Assembly: GCF_000381025.1 (NCBI RefSeq)
Contig: NZ_KB905815.1
Location: 105,689-169,688, forward strand
Length of the DNA: 64,000 bases
Origin: Streptomyces sulphureus DSM 40104
Lineage (GTDB): Bacteria; Actinomycetota; Actinomycetes; Streptomycetales; Streptomycetaceae
Direction of reading: 5' to 3'
Made by a program: the position numbers and the translations under genes
Shown here: one piece after another, positions 8,238 through 15,682 of the stretch
How positions within the stretch are numbered: position 1 is the stretch's first letter
How the letters are laid out: every line of letters starts with the position of its first letter
The notes under the pieces: generated by a model
Database searches by the model: none
Told to the model about the DNA's origin: nothing
What the model saw: the letters and a program-made list of their open reading frames with translations, nothing else

Positions 8238-9335
8238 GTGAGACCGCGTAGGCCCCGGAGTTGGAAGGCCCCCGGCATCCTGGCCGGCATCTGCGTCGCC
8301 CTCCTTACAGGAGGAGCACTCCACGTCTGGTGGAACACGAATCTCTTCGGCCCGGAGGAATACTGCGACGGCATCGTCTCCGCGGAGGCAGTCCATAGTG
8401 CGCTGGACGGACCAGGCCGGGTGGCCACCGAGCGCGTCAATGCGGACCGAGGAAAATATCCGGAATTCCGATGCGAGTTGAGCCGGACCAGTCGACTCAC
8501 CGGGACGGACGACACGGAGGTCGTCTTCCGGACGAAGGCAGAACAGGGAGACTTCCCTTTCCAAAGTGCGAGATGGCCACAGCCCGCAACGATGTCCTCC
8601 CTGCCGGGCTCGACCACGGGCGCAGTTGGCACAGAGCGCCTCTGGGTGATGCTCCCCGAAGCCTGCTGGGGACGGATCGAACGAGACGGCAGGGCGTCAA
8701 ACAGTCACGTGCCCACAGTCCAGGCGCAGGTCTTCGGCGGCTCCGTCGACCGTGCGGGCATGGCCCAAGTCCTCGTCGAAGCCACCCAGGAGGTCACCAA
8801 GACAGGTAATTGCTCCGGGGGTAGCACTGCCGAAGTTGAGGACATATCGGAAGCCCCTGCAACGCATCGATCGATCCCAGCAGAGCTGTGTCGCCTCGAG
8901 GACTTCTCGCTCCCCCAGCGCAATATCCGGCTCGCCGGCATGAAGACGGACACGGAAAGGACGATCCACAACAGTCAGTACTGGGCTTGCGACCTCCACC
9001 TCGCTCCCACGCGAGGCGACGGACGCTCTGGCAGCCACCTCACCTTCGCCGCCACGGACAACAGAACGATGACGCACGCGATCGCCACCAAACGTGAAGC
9101 GTTCACAAGACTCCCGCAGGGCAAGGGATACGACACGACAAGCGGCGTTCTGCTCCACTGCAAAAACGGCGACGTCTACCTGGGTCACACATGGGGGCCC
9201 ACCATCGAGCGCACCCTCCACAACAAGCTGGGAATCCACCGTCTCCCAGCGGAGCGCGAGATGCTCCAACGCTTCATCGACGCCGCAGCCCCGAAGTACT
9301 CATGCCCGAGCGTCTCCCTGCCAAAGCTGTCCTGA
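8238..9335 (+). CDS. membrane-anchored extracellular eight-cysteine protein, copy 2
   Basis: A 365-residue paralogue of the preceding gene with the same architecture: short basic tail, one membrane helix (GILAGICVALLTGGALHVWW), then a domain whose eight Cys (YCDG, FRCEL, EACWG, GNCSG, ELCRL, WACDL, LHCKN, YSCPS) align with copy 1. Both begin the outer domain with N-T-(D/N)-x-F-G and share a G-x-GR motif. The GTG at 8238 is chosen because GAGGAG lies 5 nt upstream; an in-frame ATG at 8220 lacks a ribosome site. Parts look lower in G+C and use less biased codons than neighbours, hinting at faster divergence or transfer. Function is unknown. Confidence 0.7.
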   Translation: MRPRRPRSWKAPGILAGICVALLTGGALHVWWNTNLFGPEEYCDGIVSAEAVHSALDGPGRVATERVNADRGKYPEFRCELSRTSRLTGTDDTEVVFRTKAEQGDFPFQSARWPQPATMSSLPGSTTGAVGTERLWVMLPEACWGRIERDGRASNSHVPTVQAQVFGGSVDRAGMAQVLVEATQEVTKTGNCSGGSTAEVEDISEAPATHRSIPAELCRLEDFSLPQRNIRLAGMKTDTERTIHNSQYWACDLHLAPTRGDGRSGSHLTFAATDNRTMTHAIATKREAFTRLPQGKGYDTTSGVLLHCKNGDVYLGHTWGPTIERTLHNKLGIHRLPAEREMLQRFIDAAAPKYSCPSVSLPKLS

Positions 9336-9469
9336 CGGACAGCACAGTCGCCGAGCATCCGTCGACAACGGCGGTGAGCCGAGACAGCCGCCGCAGTTAC
9401 GGCGGAAAGCCATGCCGGATCCCTGCCGCGGCACGAGCACTTCCCCAACACCTCCCGCCCCGGCAGAAG

Positions 9470-9500
9470 TTGCCCTGGAGCCCACTCCACCTCCTACCGT
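9470..9500 (+). promoter_or_regulatory. MerR-type promoter with 19-bp spacer and central dyad
   Basis: A -35 TTGCCC (9470-9475) and -10 TACCGT (9495-9500) are separated by exactly 19 bp, the over-long spacing typical of MerR-controlled promoters. A dyad TGGAG-CCCA-CTCCA occupies the spacer at 9476-9489. The ATG of the MerR gene follows 7 nt after the -10, so the transcript should be leaderless and autoregulated. Confidence 0.75.
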
Positions 9501-9507
9501 CTCCGTC

Positions 9508-10014
9508 ATGGCTGACTCCCCCGAGACCGGCACGGTAGGCATCGGAGCAGTGTCGGAGCAGACGGGTCTGAGCGTCGACACCCTGCGGTGGTACGAGCGC
9601 GAGGGCCTCCTCCCGCTCGTGGAGCGGGACCCGCGCGGGCGGCGCCGGTATCGGCCCGCGGCGGTCCGGTTCGTCCGTCTCGTGCAGGCGCTTCGGCGTA
9701 CCGGAATGCCGGTGGACGACGTCCGGGCTTTTGTGCAGATGGGCCACGGGGCGGAGTGGCACGACAGGCGCACGGCGCTCCTGGAGGAGCACGCCGCGGC
9801 GATCGAGGCCCAGATAGCCCGGCTGCGCGGGGACTTGAGCGTGGTGCGGGAGAAGATCGCCCACCACCGCGACCTGTCGCGCAGGGGCCTCGACTGCGAG
9901 GACGAGATGGGCGCCCGGCGCACCCCGGCAGGGGACACCGCAGCGCCGAGGACCACGGAAGACAGGACGGAACATGCGCAGAGCCAGCGGATGGGCGACC
10001 CACTCCCCCGGTGA
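9508..10014 (+). CDS. MerR family transcriptional regulator (AdhR-like)
   Basis: A 168-residue regulator. The N-terminal winged helix starts GIGAVSEQTGLSVDTLRWYEREGLL (residues about 11-35), the standard MerR recognition helix and wing, followed by RRRYRPAAVRFV and a coiled-coil dimerisation helix (EEHAAAIEAQIARLRGDL). One Cys (DCEDEM) sits near the C-terminus. It lies upstream of, and overlaps by 41 bp, a zinc alcohol dehydrogenase gene. This is the arrangement of AdhR/YhdM-type regulators that respond to reactive aldehydes, so the effector may be an electrophilic carbonyl; that is inference. The ATG at 9508 follows its -10 box by 7 nt. Confidence 0.9.
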   Translation: MADSPETGTVGIGAVSEQTGLSVDTLRWYEREGLLPLVERDPRGRRRYRPAAVRFVRLVQALRRTGMPVDDVRAFVQMGHGAEWHDRRTALLEEHAAAIEAQIARLRGDLSVVREKIAHHRDLSRRGLDCEDEMGARRTPAGDTAAPRTTEDRTEHAQSQRMGDPLPR

Positions 10015-11011
10015 GGCCGTCGCCCGGTACGACTTCGAGCGGCGGGACCTGCGGAGCACGGACCTGGCGGTCGACGTCCGCTACTGCGGCGTCTGCGCGT
10101 CGGACCTCACCGCCGTCCGCACGCGTCACCCGGACTCCCCGCCGCTCGTACCGGGGCACGAGATCGTCGGCACGGTGCGCGCGGTCGGCGAGGGCGTTGC
10201 CCGGTTCGCGGTCGGCGACGAGGTGGCGGTGGGCAACATCGCCGACTCCTGCCGCGCCTGTCCCGCCTGCCGAGCAGGCCGGGAGAACTGGTGCCACGAA
10301 GGGGTGGTCCTCACCTACGGCGGCATCGACCCGGTCGACGGTTCACTCGGCCAGGGCGGCTTCTCCTCCGAGTACGTCGTCGACGAGCACTTCGCCTACC
10401 CGCTCCCCGCGGAGCTCGATCCCGCGGGCACGGCCCCGCTGATGTGCGCGGGGGTCACCACCTACGTGCCGCTGCGGCGCTGGGGCGCGGGCCCGGGGCG
10501 GAAGGTCGGCATCGTCGGCATGGGCGGCCTCGGGCACCTGGCACTCCAGCTCGCCCACACAATGGGCGCCGAGGTGGTGCAGTTCACGACCTCGCCCGGC
10601 AAGGCGGCCGAAGCGCGCCGCCTCGGCGCCGGGGAGGTGGTCCTCTCCGGGGACGAGCGGCAGATGGCTGCGCAGGCGGGTCGGTTCGACCTCGTCCTCG
10701 ACACGGTCGGCGTACCGCACGCGCTGGAGCCCTACCTCCGCTCGCTGGCGGTCGACGGGACGCTCTGCCTCGTCGGCGTCCCGGAAGAGGACCTCCGCGT
10801 CCCGCCCCTCGGTCTGATCTCCGGCGCCAAGACCCTCGCGGGCGCGGGCAGCGGCGGGACGGGCGAGACGCAGGAGATGCTCGACTTCTGCGCCGCGCAC
10901 GGCATCGCCGCCGAGACCGAGGTCCTGCCGTCCCACGAGGTGAACACCGCCCTGGACCGGCTGGAGCGCAACGACGTCCGCTACCGCTTCGTCCTCGACA
11001 TGGCCGCCTGA
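9974..11011 (+). CDS. zinc-dependent alcohol dehydrogenase (CAD/YahK-like MDR family)
   Basis: A 345-residue medium-chain dehydrogenase that should interconvert an aldehyde and alcohol with NAD(P)H. Catalytic zinc ligands appear as Cys in YCGVCASDL, the His-Glu pair in PGHEIVG and a later Cys in PLMCAGVT. The structural zinc loop is the C-x2-C-x7-C cluster CRACPACRAGRENWC. The nucleotide-binding GxGGLGHLA motif (GMGGLGHLALQLA, about residue 180) is intact. Similarity is closest to the YahK/cinnamyl-alcohol group that detoxifies aldehydes. It is translationally coupled to the upstream MerR gene and ends before a bidirectional terminator, making a two-gene aldehyde-response unit. Confidence 0.92.
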   Translation: MRRASGWATHSPGEAVARYDFERRDLRSTDLAVDVRYCGVCASDLTAVRTRHPDSPPLVPGHEIVGTVRAVGEGVARFAVGDEVAVGNIADSCRACPACRAGRENWCHEGVVLTYGGIDPVDGSLGQGGFSSEYVVDEHFAYPLPAELDPAGTAPLMCAGVTTYVPLRRWGAGPGRKVGIVGMGGLGHLALQLAHTMGAEVVQFTTSPGKAAEARRLGAGEVVLSGDERQMAAQAGRFDLVLDTVGVPHALEPYLRSLAVDGTLCLVGVPEEDLRVPPLGLISGAKTLAGAGSGGTGETQEMLDFCAAHGIAAETEVLPSHEVNTALDRLERNDVRYRFVLDMAA

Positions 11012-11035
11012 ACGCGGGGCGCACCGCAACGACGT

Positions 11036-11073
11036 CGGGCCCCGCCCCGCCGGTGACGGCAGGACGGGGCCCG
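11036..11073. terminator. bidirectional terminator between alcohol dehydrogenase and sufT
   Basis: Convergent genes flank a 9-bp perfect stem (CGGGCCCCG at 11036-11044 and its complement at 11065-11073). The 20-nt loop contains a small GCCG/CGGC inner stem. Confidence 0.7.
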
Positions 11074-11084
11074 GAGGCGCCGGC

Positions 11085-11414
11085 TCAGACGTTGAACCCG
11101 AGCGCCCTGAGCTGATCGCGGCCGTCGTCGGTGATCTTGTCGGGGCCCCACGGCGGCATCCAGACCCAGTTGATCCGGAACTCCTTGACGATGCCCTCGG
11201 TGGCGGCACGCGCCTGGTCCTCGATGACGTCGGTGAGCGGGCAGGCCGCCGAGGTGAGCGTCATGTCGATGGTGGCGACGTTGTCGTCGTCGATGTGGAT
11301 GCCGTAGACCAGGCCGAGGTTGACGACGTCGATGCCGAGCTCGGGGTCGACGACGTCCATCATGGCCTCGCGGACCTCGTCCTCACTCGCTGGCTTGGTG
11401 GTGGTCTCGGTCAT
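11085..11414 (-). CDS. sufT: SufT-type MIP18/DUF59 iron-sulfur assembly factor
   Basis: A 109-residue protein of the MIP18 (DUF59) family. Hallmarks are DPELGIDVVNLGLVYGI near residue 22, TLTSAACPLTDVIEDQ with the conserved Cys, and the C-terminal WMPPWGPDKITDDGRDQLRALGF. Family members help mature Fe-S proteins. It is the last gene of the suf operon, 73 bp after sufU. The ATG has AAGGA upstream. PaaD-like proteins share the fold, but operon context supports SufT. Confidence 0.92.
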   Translation of the reverse strand: MTETTTKPASEDEVREAMMDVVDPELGIDVVNLGLVYGIHIDDDNVATIDMTLTSAACPLTDVIEDQARAATEGIVKEFRINWVWMPPWGPDKITDDGRDQLRALGFNV

Positions 11415-11487
11415 GCCGGGTGTCCTTCTCTCGGGTCCGGTTGCGTTGCGTCCGGGGCTGCTGCGCCCGACGGTACGGTGTCCGCGG

Positions 11488-11943
11488 TCACTTGGCCGGC
11501 TCCGTGCCCAGCGCCTGCGCCGTCGCGTCCTTCCACGCCATCCAGCTCAGCAAGGCGCACTTGACGCGCGCCGGGTACTTCGAGACGCCGGCGAACGCCA
11601 CCGCGTCCTCCAGCACGTCCTCCATCGCGTCGTCGGGTTCGAGCTGGCCCTTGGACTGCATCAGTTCGAGGAAGGTCTCCTGAATCTGCTGCGCGTCCGC
11701 CAGCTCCTTGCCGACGAGGAGGTCGTTGAGGACCGAGGCGCTCGCCTGGCTGATCGAGCACCCCTGCCCCTCGTACGAGATGTCGGCGACCGTGCCGCCC
11801 TCGTACCTCACCCGCAGGGTGATCTCGTCACCGCAGGTCGGGTTGACATGATGCACCTCCGCGTCGCCTTCGCGGAGGCCGCGGCCGTGCGGGTTCTTGT
11901 AGTGGTCCAGGATGACTTCCTGGTACATCGAGTCGAGCTTCAC
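11488..11943 (-). CDS. sufU: SufU Fe-S assembly sulfurtransferase/scaffold
   Basis: A 151-residue IscU-like protein of the Gram-positive SufU type, which accepts persulfide sulfur from SufS with a bound zinc. It shows MYQEVILDHYKNPHGRG at the start, the conserved ligand motifs NPTCGDEITL and GQGCSISQASAS, and RVKCALLSW for the third Cys. The GTG at 11943 gives the standard KLDSMYQ start and lies 19 bp after the sufS stop. SufU replaces the SufE/SufA components used by Gram-negative systems, neither of which is present here. Confidence 0.96.
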   Translation of the reverse strand: MKLDSMYQEVILDHYKNPHGRGLREGDAEVHHVNPTCGDEITLRVRYEGGTVADISYEGQGCSISQASASVLNDLLVGKELADAQQIQETFLELMQSKGQLEPDDAMEDVLEDAVAFAGVSKYPARVKCALLSWMAWKDATAQALGTEPAK

Positions 11944-11962
11944 GAGTCCGTCCCAGCGCCGC

Positions 11963-13219
11963 CTAGCCGAAGAAATTCCGTACGTGCACCAACCCGTCGG
12001 CGAGGGCGTCGACCTCCGCCGGCGTGGAGTACAGATAGAACGACGCACGCGTGGTCGCAGGAATTCCGTAGCGCAGGCAGACCGGCCGGGCGCAGTGGTG
12101 GCCGACGCGGACGGCGATGCCCTGCTCGTCGAGGACCTGCCCGACGTCGTGCGGGTGGATGTCACCGAGCGTGAACGAGATGGTGGCGCCCCGCTCCTCG
12201 GCCGTGGTGGGGCCGATGATCCGCAGCTCGGGGATCTCCTTCAGACGTGCCACCGCGTACTCGGTGAGCGCGTGCTCGTGGTCCTGGACGCGGTCCATCC
12301 CGATCGACGAGAGATAGTCCACGGCCGCACCGAGGCCGACCGCCTCCGCGATCGGGGGCGTGCCCGCCTCGAATTTGTGCGGTGCCGGCGCGTACGTCGA
12401 CGCGTGCATGGTGACCGTCTCGATCATCTCGCCGCCGCCGAGGAACGGCGGCAGGTCGTCGAGGAGCTCCTGCCTGCCCCACAGGACGCCGATGCCGGTG
12501 GGACCGCACATCTTGTGCCCCGTGAAGGCGACGAAGTCGGCCTGGAGCGCCTGGACGTCGAGCGGCATGTGCGGTGCCGCCTGGGAGGCGTCGACCACCA
12601 CGAGGGCGCCGACCTCCTGGGCACGCCGCACGATCGCCTCGATCGGGTTGAAGGTGCCCATGATGTTCGAGACGAGCGTGAAGGAGACCACCTTGGTGCG
12701 CTCCGTGATCACCTCGTCGACGGCGGAGAGGTCGAGGCGGCCGTCGTCCGTGAGCCCGAACCACTTCAGCTCCGCACCCGTGCGCTGGGCGAGCAACTGC
12801 CACGGGACGATGTTGGAGTGGTGCTCCATCTCCGTGATGACGATCTCGGTACCGGCCTCCACCCGGTAGGGCTCGTCGGCCCAACCGAGCATGTTCGCCA
12901 CGAGGTTGAGGGACTCGGAGGCGTTCTTCGTGAAGACCACCTCGTCCCTGCACGGCGCGTTGACGAACGCGGCGACCTTGTCCCTGGCGCCCTCGTAGAG
13001 CGCCGTGGCCTCCTCGGCGAGCACGTGCACACCGCGGTGGACGTTGGCGTTGTGCCGCTCGTAGTACTCGTGCAGCGCGTCGAGGACCTGGCGCGGCTTC
13101 TGGGAGGTCGCCGCGTTGTCCAGGTAGACGAGGGCATCGCCGTCGTGGACCGTGCGGTCCAGGATGGGGAAGTCCTTACGGATCGCCTCGGTGTCGAGGA
13201 GCCCGGGGATCTGTGTCAC
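11963..13219 (-). CDS. sufS: SufS cysteine desulfurase
   Basis: A 418-residue PLP enzyme that removes sulfur from cysteine for Fe-S cluster building. It has the group II aminotransferase motifs YLDNAATSQKP, EMEHHSNIVPW, VDASQAAPH and the PLP lysine in FTGHKMCGPTGIGVLWG (about residue 230). The persulfide Cys lies in VRVGHHCARPVCLRYG (about residue 370). Start is GTG. It sits 76 bp after sufC, with two small hairpins in the gap, and directly before sufU. Confidence 0.97.
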   Translation of the reverse strand: MTQIPGLLDTEAIRKDFPILDRTVHDGDALVYLDNAATSQKPRQVLDALHEYYERHNANVHRGVHVLAEEATALYEGARDKVAAFVNAPCRDEVVFTKNASESLNLVANMLGWADEPYRVEAGTEIVITEMEHHSNIVPWQLLAQRTGAELKWFGLTDDGRLDLSAVDEVITERTKVVSFTLVSNIMGTFNPIEAIVRRAQEVGALVVVDASQAAPHMPLDVQALQADFVAFTGHKMCGPTGIGVLWGRQELLDDLPPFLGGGEMIETVTMHASTYAPAPHKFEAGTPPIAEAVGLGAAVDYLSSIGMDRVQDHEHALTEYAVARLKEIPELRIIGPTTAEERGATISFTLGDIHPHDVGQVLDEQGIAVRVGHHCARPVCLRYGIPATTRASFYLYSTPAEVDALADGLVHVRNFFG

Positions 13220-13240
13220 GCGACTGCGCCTCCCTTCGTC

Positions 13241-13284
13241 GCGCGGTGCGACCGCGCTGCGGTGAGCGGGCCGCGCCGGCCCGC
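13241..13284 (-). other. two tandem hairpins between sufC and sufS
   Basis: Stem 1 is 7 bp with a three-base loop (13241-13257); stem 2 is 7 bp (GCGGGCC/GGCCCGC) with a five-base loop (13266-13284). They occupy the only sizeable gap between sufC and sufS. They may adjust mRNA stability or read-through so that SufBCD and SufSU levels differ; this is inferred. Confidence 0.5.
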
Positions 13285-13295
13285 CGATGAGCCTC

Positions 13296-14060
13296 TCATG
13301 CGGCCGCGCCGCCCTTCACGTACTGCTCGTACCCCTCTTCCTCCAGCTTGTCCGCGAGCTCCGCGCCGCCGGACTCGGCGATGCGGCCCTTCGCGAAGAC
13401 GTGGACGAAGTCGGGCTTGATGTAGCGGAGGATGCGCGTGTAGTGGGTGATCAGCAGGGTGCCGACGTCGCCGCCCTCGCGGACGCGGTTGACGCCCTCG
13501 GAGACGACCCGGAGCGCGTCGACGTCGAGGCCCGAGTCGGTCTCGTCGAGGATGGCGATCTGCGGCTTCAGCAGCTCCAGTTGGAGGATCTCGTGGCGCT
13601 TCTTCTCACCGCCGGAGAAACCCTCGTTCACCGACCGCTCGGCGAAGGCCGGGTCGATGGAGAGCCGCTCCATGGCCTCCTTGACCTCCTTCACCCAGGT
13701 ACGGAGCTTCGGCGCCTCGCCGCGGATGGCCGTCGCCGAGGTGCGCAGGAAGTTGGAGACGGAGACGCCCGGCACCTCGACCGGGTACTGCATGGCGAGG
13801 AAGACGCCGGCGCGGGCGCGCTCGTCGACGGTCATCTCCAGCACGTCCTCCCCGTCGAGGGTGACGGTGCCGCCGGTGACGGTGTACTTCGGGTGGCCGG
13901 CGAGGGAGTAGGCGAGCGTCGACTTGCCGGAGCCGTTCGGCCCCATGATCGCGTGCGTCTCGCCCTGCCTCACGGTCAGGTCGACGCCGCGGAGGATCTC
14001 CTCCGGGCCACTCTCGGCCTCCACGGAGACGTGCAGGTCGTTGATCTCAAGCGTTGCCAT
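13296..14060 (-). CDS. sufC: SufC Fe-S assembly ATPase
   Basis: A 254-residue ABC-type ATPase that drives conformational change in the SufBCD scaffold. Walker A is GPNGSGKSTLAYSLAG (about residues 39-54), the Suf-type signature is GFSGGEKKRHEILQL, Walker B is IAILDETDSGLD, and the H-loop is LLITHYTRILRYI. There is no membrane partner, as expected for SufC. The ATG lies 6 bp after the stop of the Rieske gene. Confidence 0.97.
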   Translation of the reverse strand: MATLEINDLHVSVEAESGPEEILRGVDLTVRQGETHAIMGPNGSGKSTLAYSLAGHPKYTVTGGTVTLDGEDVLEMTVDERARAGVFLAMQYPVEVPGVSVSNFLRTSATAIRGEAPKLRTWVKEVKEAMERLSIDPAFAERSVNEGFSGGEKKRHEILQLELLKPQIAILDETDSGLDVDALRVVSEGVNRVREGGDVGTLLITHYTRILRYIKPDFVHVFAKGRIAESGGAELADKLEEEGYEQYVKGGAAA

Positions 14061-14066
14061 GGGGTT

Positions 14067-14399
14067 TCAGGACTCCTGGGTGACGGAGACGAGCACAGCC
14101 GCTTCGGGGCCGTCTCCTTCGATCTTTACGGGGTATACGGGTACGGGGCGGGAAGCAGGCGGTCCGGACGGCTTGCCGGTGCGCAGGTCGAACCGGGAGC
14201 CGTGGAGCCAGCATTCGATCTGGCAGTCCTCCACCTCGCCCTCGGAGAGCGAGACGTTGGCGTGCGTGCAGATGTCGTTGACGGCGAAGACCTGGCCCTC
14301 GGTGCGCACGACGGAGACCTGCACACCGGAGACCTCCACCCGCTGCGGGATGTCCTCCTCCAGCTCGCCGAGGGCTGCGACGCGCACGAACCCGCTCAT
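14067..14399 (-). CDS. Rieske 2Fe-2S ferredoxin-like protein inside the suf operon
   Basis: A 110-residue soluble Rieske protein of the bacterial non-haem oxygenase ferredoxin type. Cluster ligands are visible as C-T-H in NDICTHANVSL (about residues 43-45) and C-x2-H in IECWLHGSRF (about 63-66). No signal or membrane segment is present. The ATG overlaps the sufD TGA as ATGA. Its position between sufD and sufC is a conserved actinobacterial arrangement. A likely role is electron delivery during cluster assembly or serving as a cluster acceptor, but the exact partner is unknown. Confidence 0.92.
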   Translation of the reverse strand: MSGFVRVAALGELEEDIPQRVEVSGVQVSVVRTEGQVFAVNDICTHANVSLSEGEVEDCQIECWLHGSRFDLRTGKPSGPPASRPVPVYPVKIEGDGPEAAVLVSVTQES

Positions 14400-15574
14400 G
14401 CGACGGATTCCAGCTCTTCGTCGATCTTCGCGATGAGCCGCTCCTCGAGGTCGGGGAGGCCGATCTGCTGGACGAGTTCGGCGAAGAACCCGCGGACCAC
14501 CAGGCGCCGGGCCTCGACCTGCGGGATGCCGCGGGCCATGAGGTAGAAGAGCTGCTCGTCGTCGAAGCGGCCGGTCGCCGAGGCGTGTCCGGCGCCGACG
14601 ATCTCGCCCGTCTCGATCTCCAGGTTCGGGACCGAGTCGACCCGGGCACCGTCGGTGAGGACGAGGTTCCGGTTGAGCTCGTAGGTGTCGGTACCGGTGG
14701 CCTCCGCGCGGATCAGCACATCCCCGATCCAGACCGCGTGCGCCTCTTCGCCCTGGAGCGCGCCCTTGTAGACCACGTTGCTGCGGCAGTTGGGCTGGTT
14801 GTGGTCGACGAGGAGTCGGTGCTCCTGGTGCTGCGCGTTGTCGGTGAAGTAGAGCCCGTAGAACTCCGCCTCGCCGCCCGGGCCCGCGTACGTGACGCGG
14901 GGGTTGAGCCGCACGACGTCGCCGCCGAAGGTGACGACCACCGACTTGAAGGTGGCGTCGCGGCCGACGACCGCGTTGTGCTGCGAGGTGTGCACCGCGG
15001 TGTCGTCCCAGTCCTGGACGGAGACGAAGGTGACCTTCGCGCCGTCCCCGACGAGGAAGTCCACGTTGGCGGCGCGGACCGCGTCCCCCGCGTGGTCGAT
15101 GACGACGACCACCTCGGCGAACTCGCCGATGTCGAAGACGGTGTGGCCGTAGGTGACGCCGCCTTCGCCGTGAAGGTTGATCCGCACCGGCTCGCCGAGC
15201 ACGGCCTCCTTCGGCACGGTGACGACGGTCGCCTTCTCGAAGGCGGAGTACGCCTGCGCCGAGACCCGGTCCACCGGCTTGCCCGCACGGCCGACGCGCG
15301 AGTCCTCCCGCGGGACCGACTCGACCGTGACGCCCTCGGGCGCCTCGATCTCGCTCTTCAGCGTCCCGGTGGGGTCGGCCGAGCCGTCGTGCAGTCCCTT
15401 GAGCCGCTCCAGCGGCGTGAACCGCCACTCCTCCTCGCGGCCGTGCGGAACGGGGAACTCCGCCACGTCGAACGAGGGGGGTGCGCTCATCCTGGTGGCG
15501 GTGGTGGACTCAGCTGCCACCGCGATCGATCCGGTGGTGTTGGAACCGACCGGAATACTCTGAGCCTCAGCCAT
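14396..15574 (-). CDS. sufD: SufD Fe-S scaffold subunit
   Basis: A 392-residue subunit of the SufBC2D scaffold. It has the early FPVPHGREEEWRFTPL motif seen in SufD N-termini. The right-handed beta-helix core contains WDDTAVHTSQHNAVVGRDA and EAHAVWIGDVLIRAEA. The C-terminal region GHASATGRFDDEQLFYLMARGI is shared with SufB. It starts at ATG 15574, 108 bp after sufB, with a strong hairpin in the gap. Confidence 0.96.
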   Translation of the reverse strand: MAEAQSIPVGSNTTGSIAVAAESTTATRMSAPPSFDVAEFPVPHGREEEWRFTPLERLKGLHDGSADPTGTLKSEIEAPEGVTVESVPREDSRVGRAGKPVDRVSAQAYSAFEKATVVTVPKEAVLGEPVRINLHGEGGVTYGHTVFDIGEFAEVVVVIDHAGDAVRAANVDFLVGDGAKVTFVSVQDWDDTAVHTSQHNAVVGRDATFKSVVVTFGGDVVRLNPRVTYAGPGGEAEFYGLYFTDNAQHQEHRLLVDHNQPNCRSNVVYKGALQGEEAHAVWIGDVLIRAEATGTDTYELNRNLVLTDGARVDSVPNLEIETGEIVGAGHASATGRFDDEQLFYLMARGIPQVEARRLVVRGFFAELVQQIGLPDLEERLIAKIDEELESVA

Positions 15575-15616
15575 GGCTGTCGTCTTGCTCTCTCTCTGCC
15601 TGGGTGGTCGCCCGCG

Positions 15617-15648
15617 GCGCGCGGGACCGGAATCCGGTCTCCGCGCGC
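15617..15648 (-). other. intercistronic hairpin between sufB and sufD
   Basis: An 8-bp outer stem (GCGCGCGG/CCGCGCGC) and a 5-bp inner stem (ACCGG-AAT-CCGGT) form a compact structure with no U-tract. It sits in the 108-bp sufB-sufD gap. It could act as a partial terminator or an mRNA-processing or stability element; not established. Confidence 0.5.
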
Positions 15649-15682
15649 CCGCGTTCGGGGGTCTGCTGGGCGGCGTCGAACG

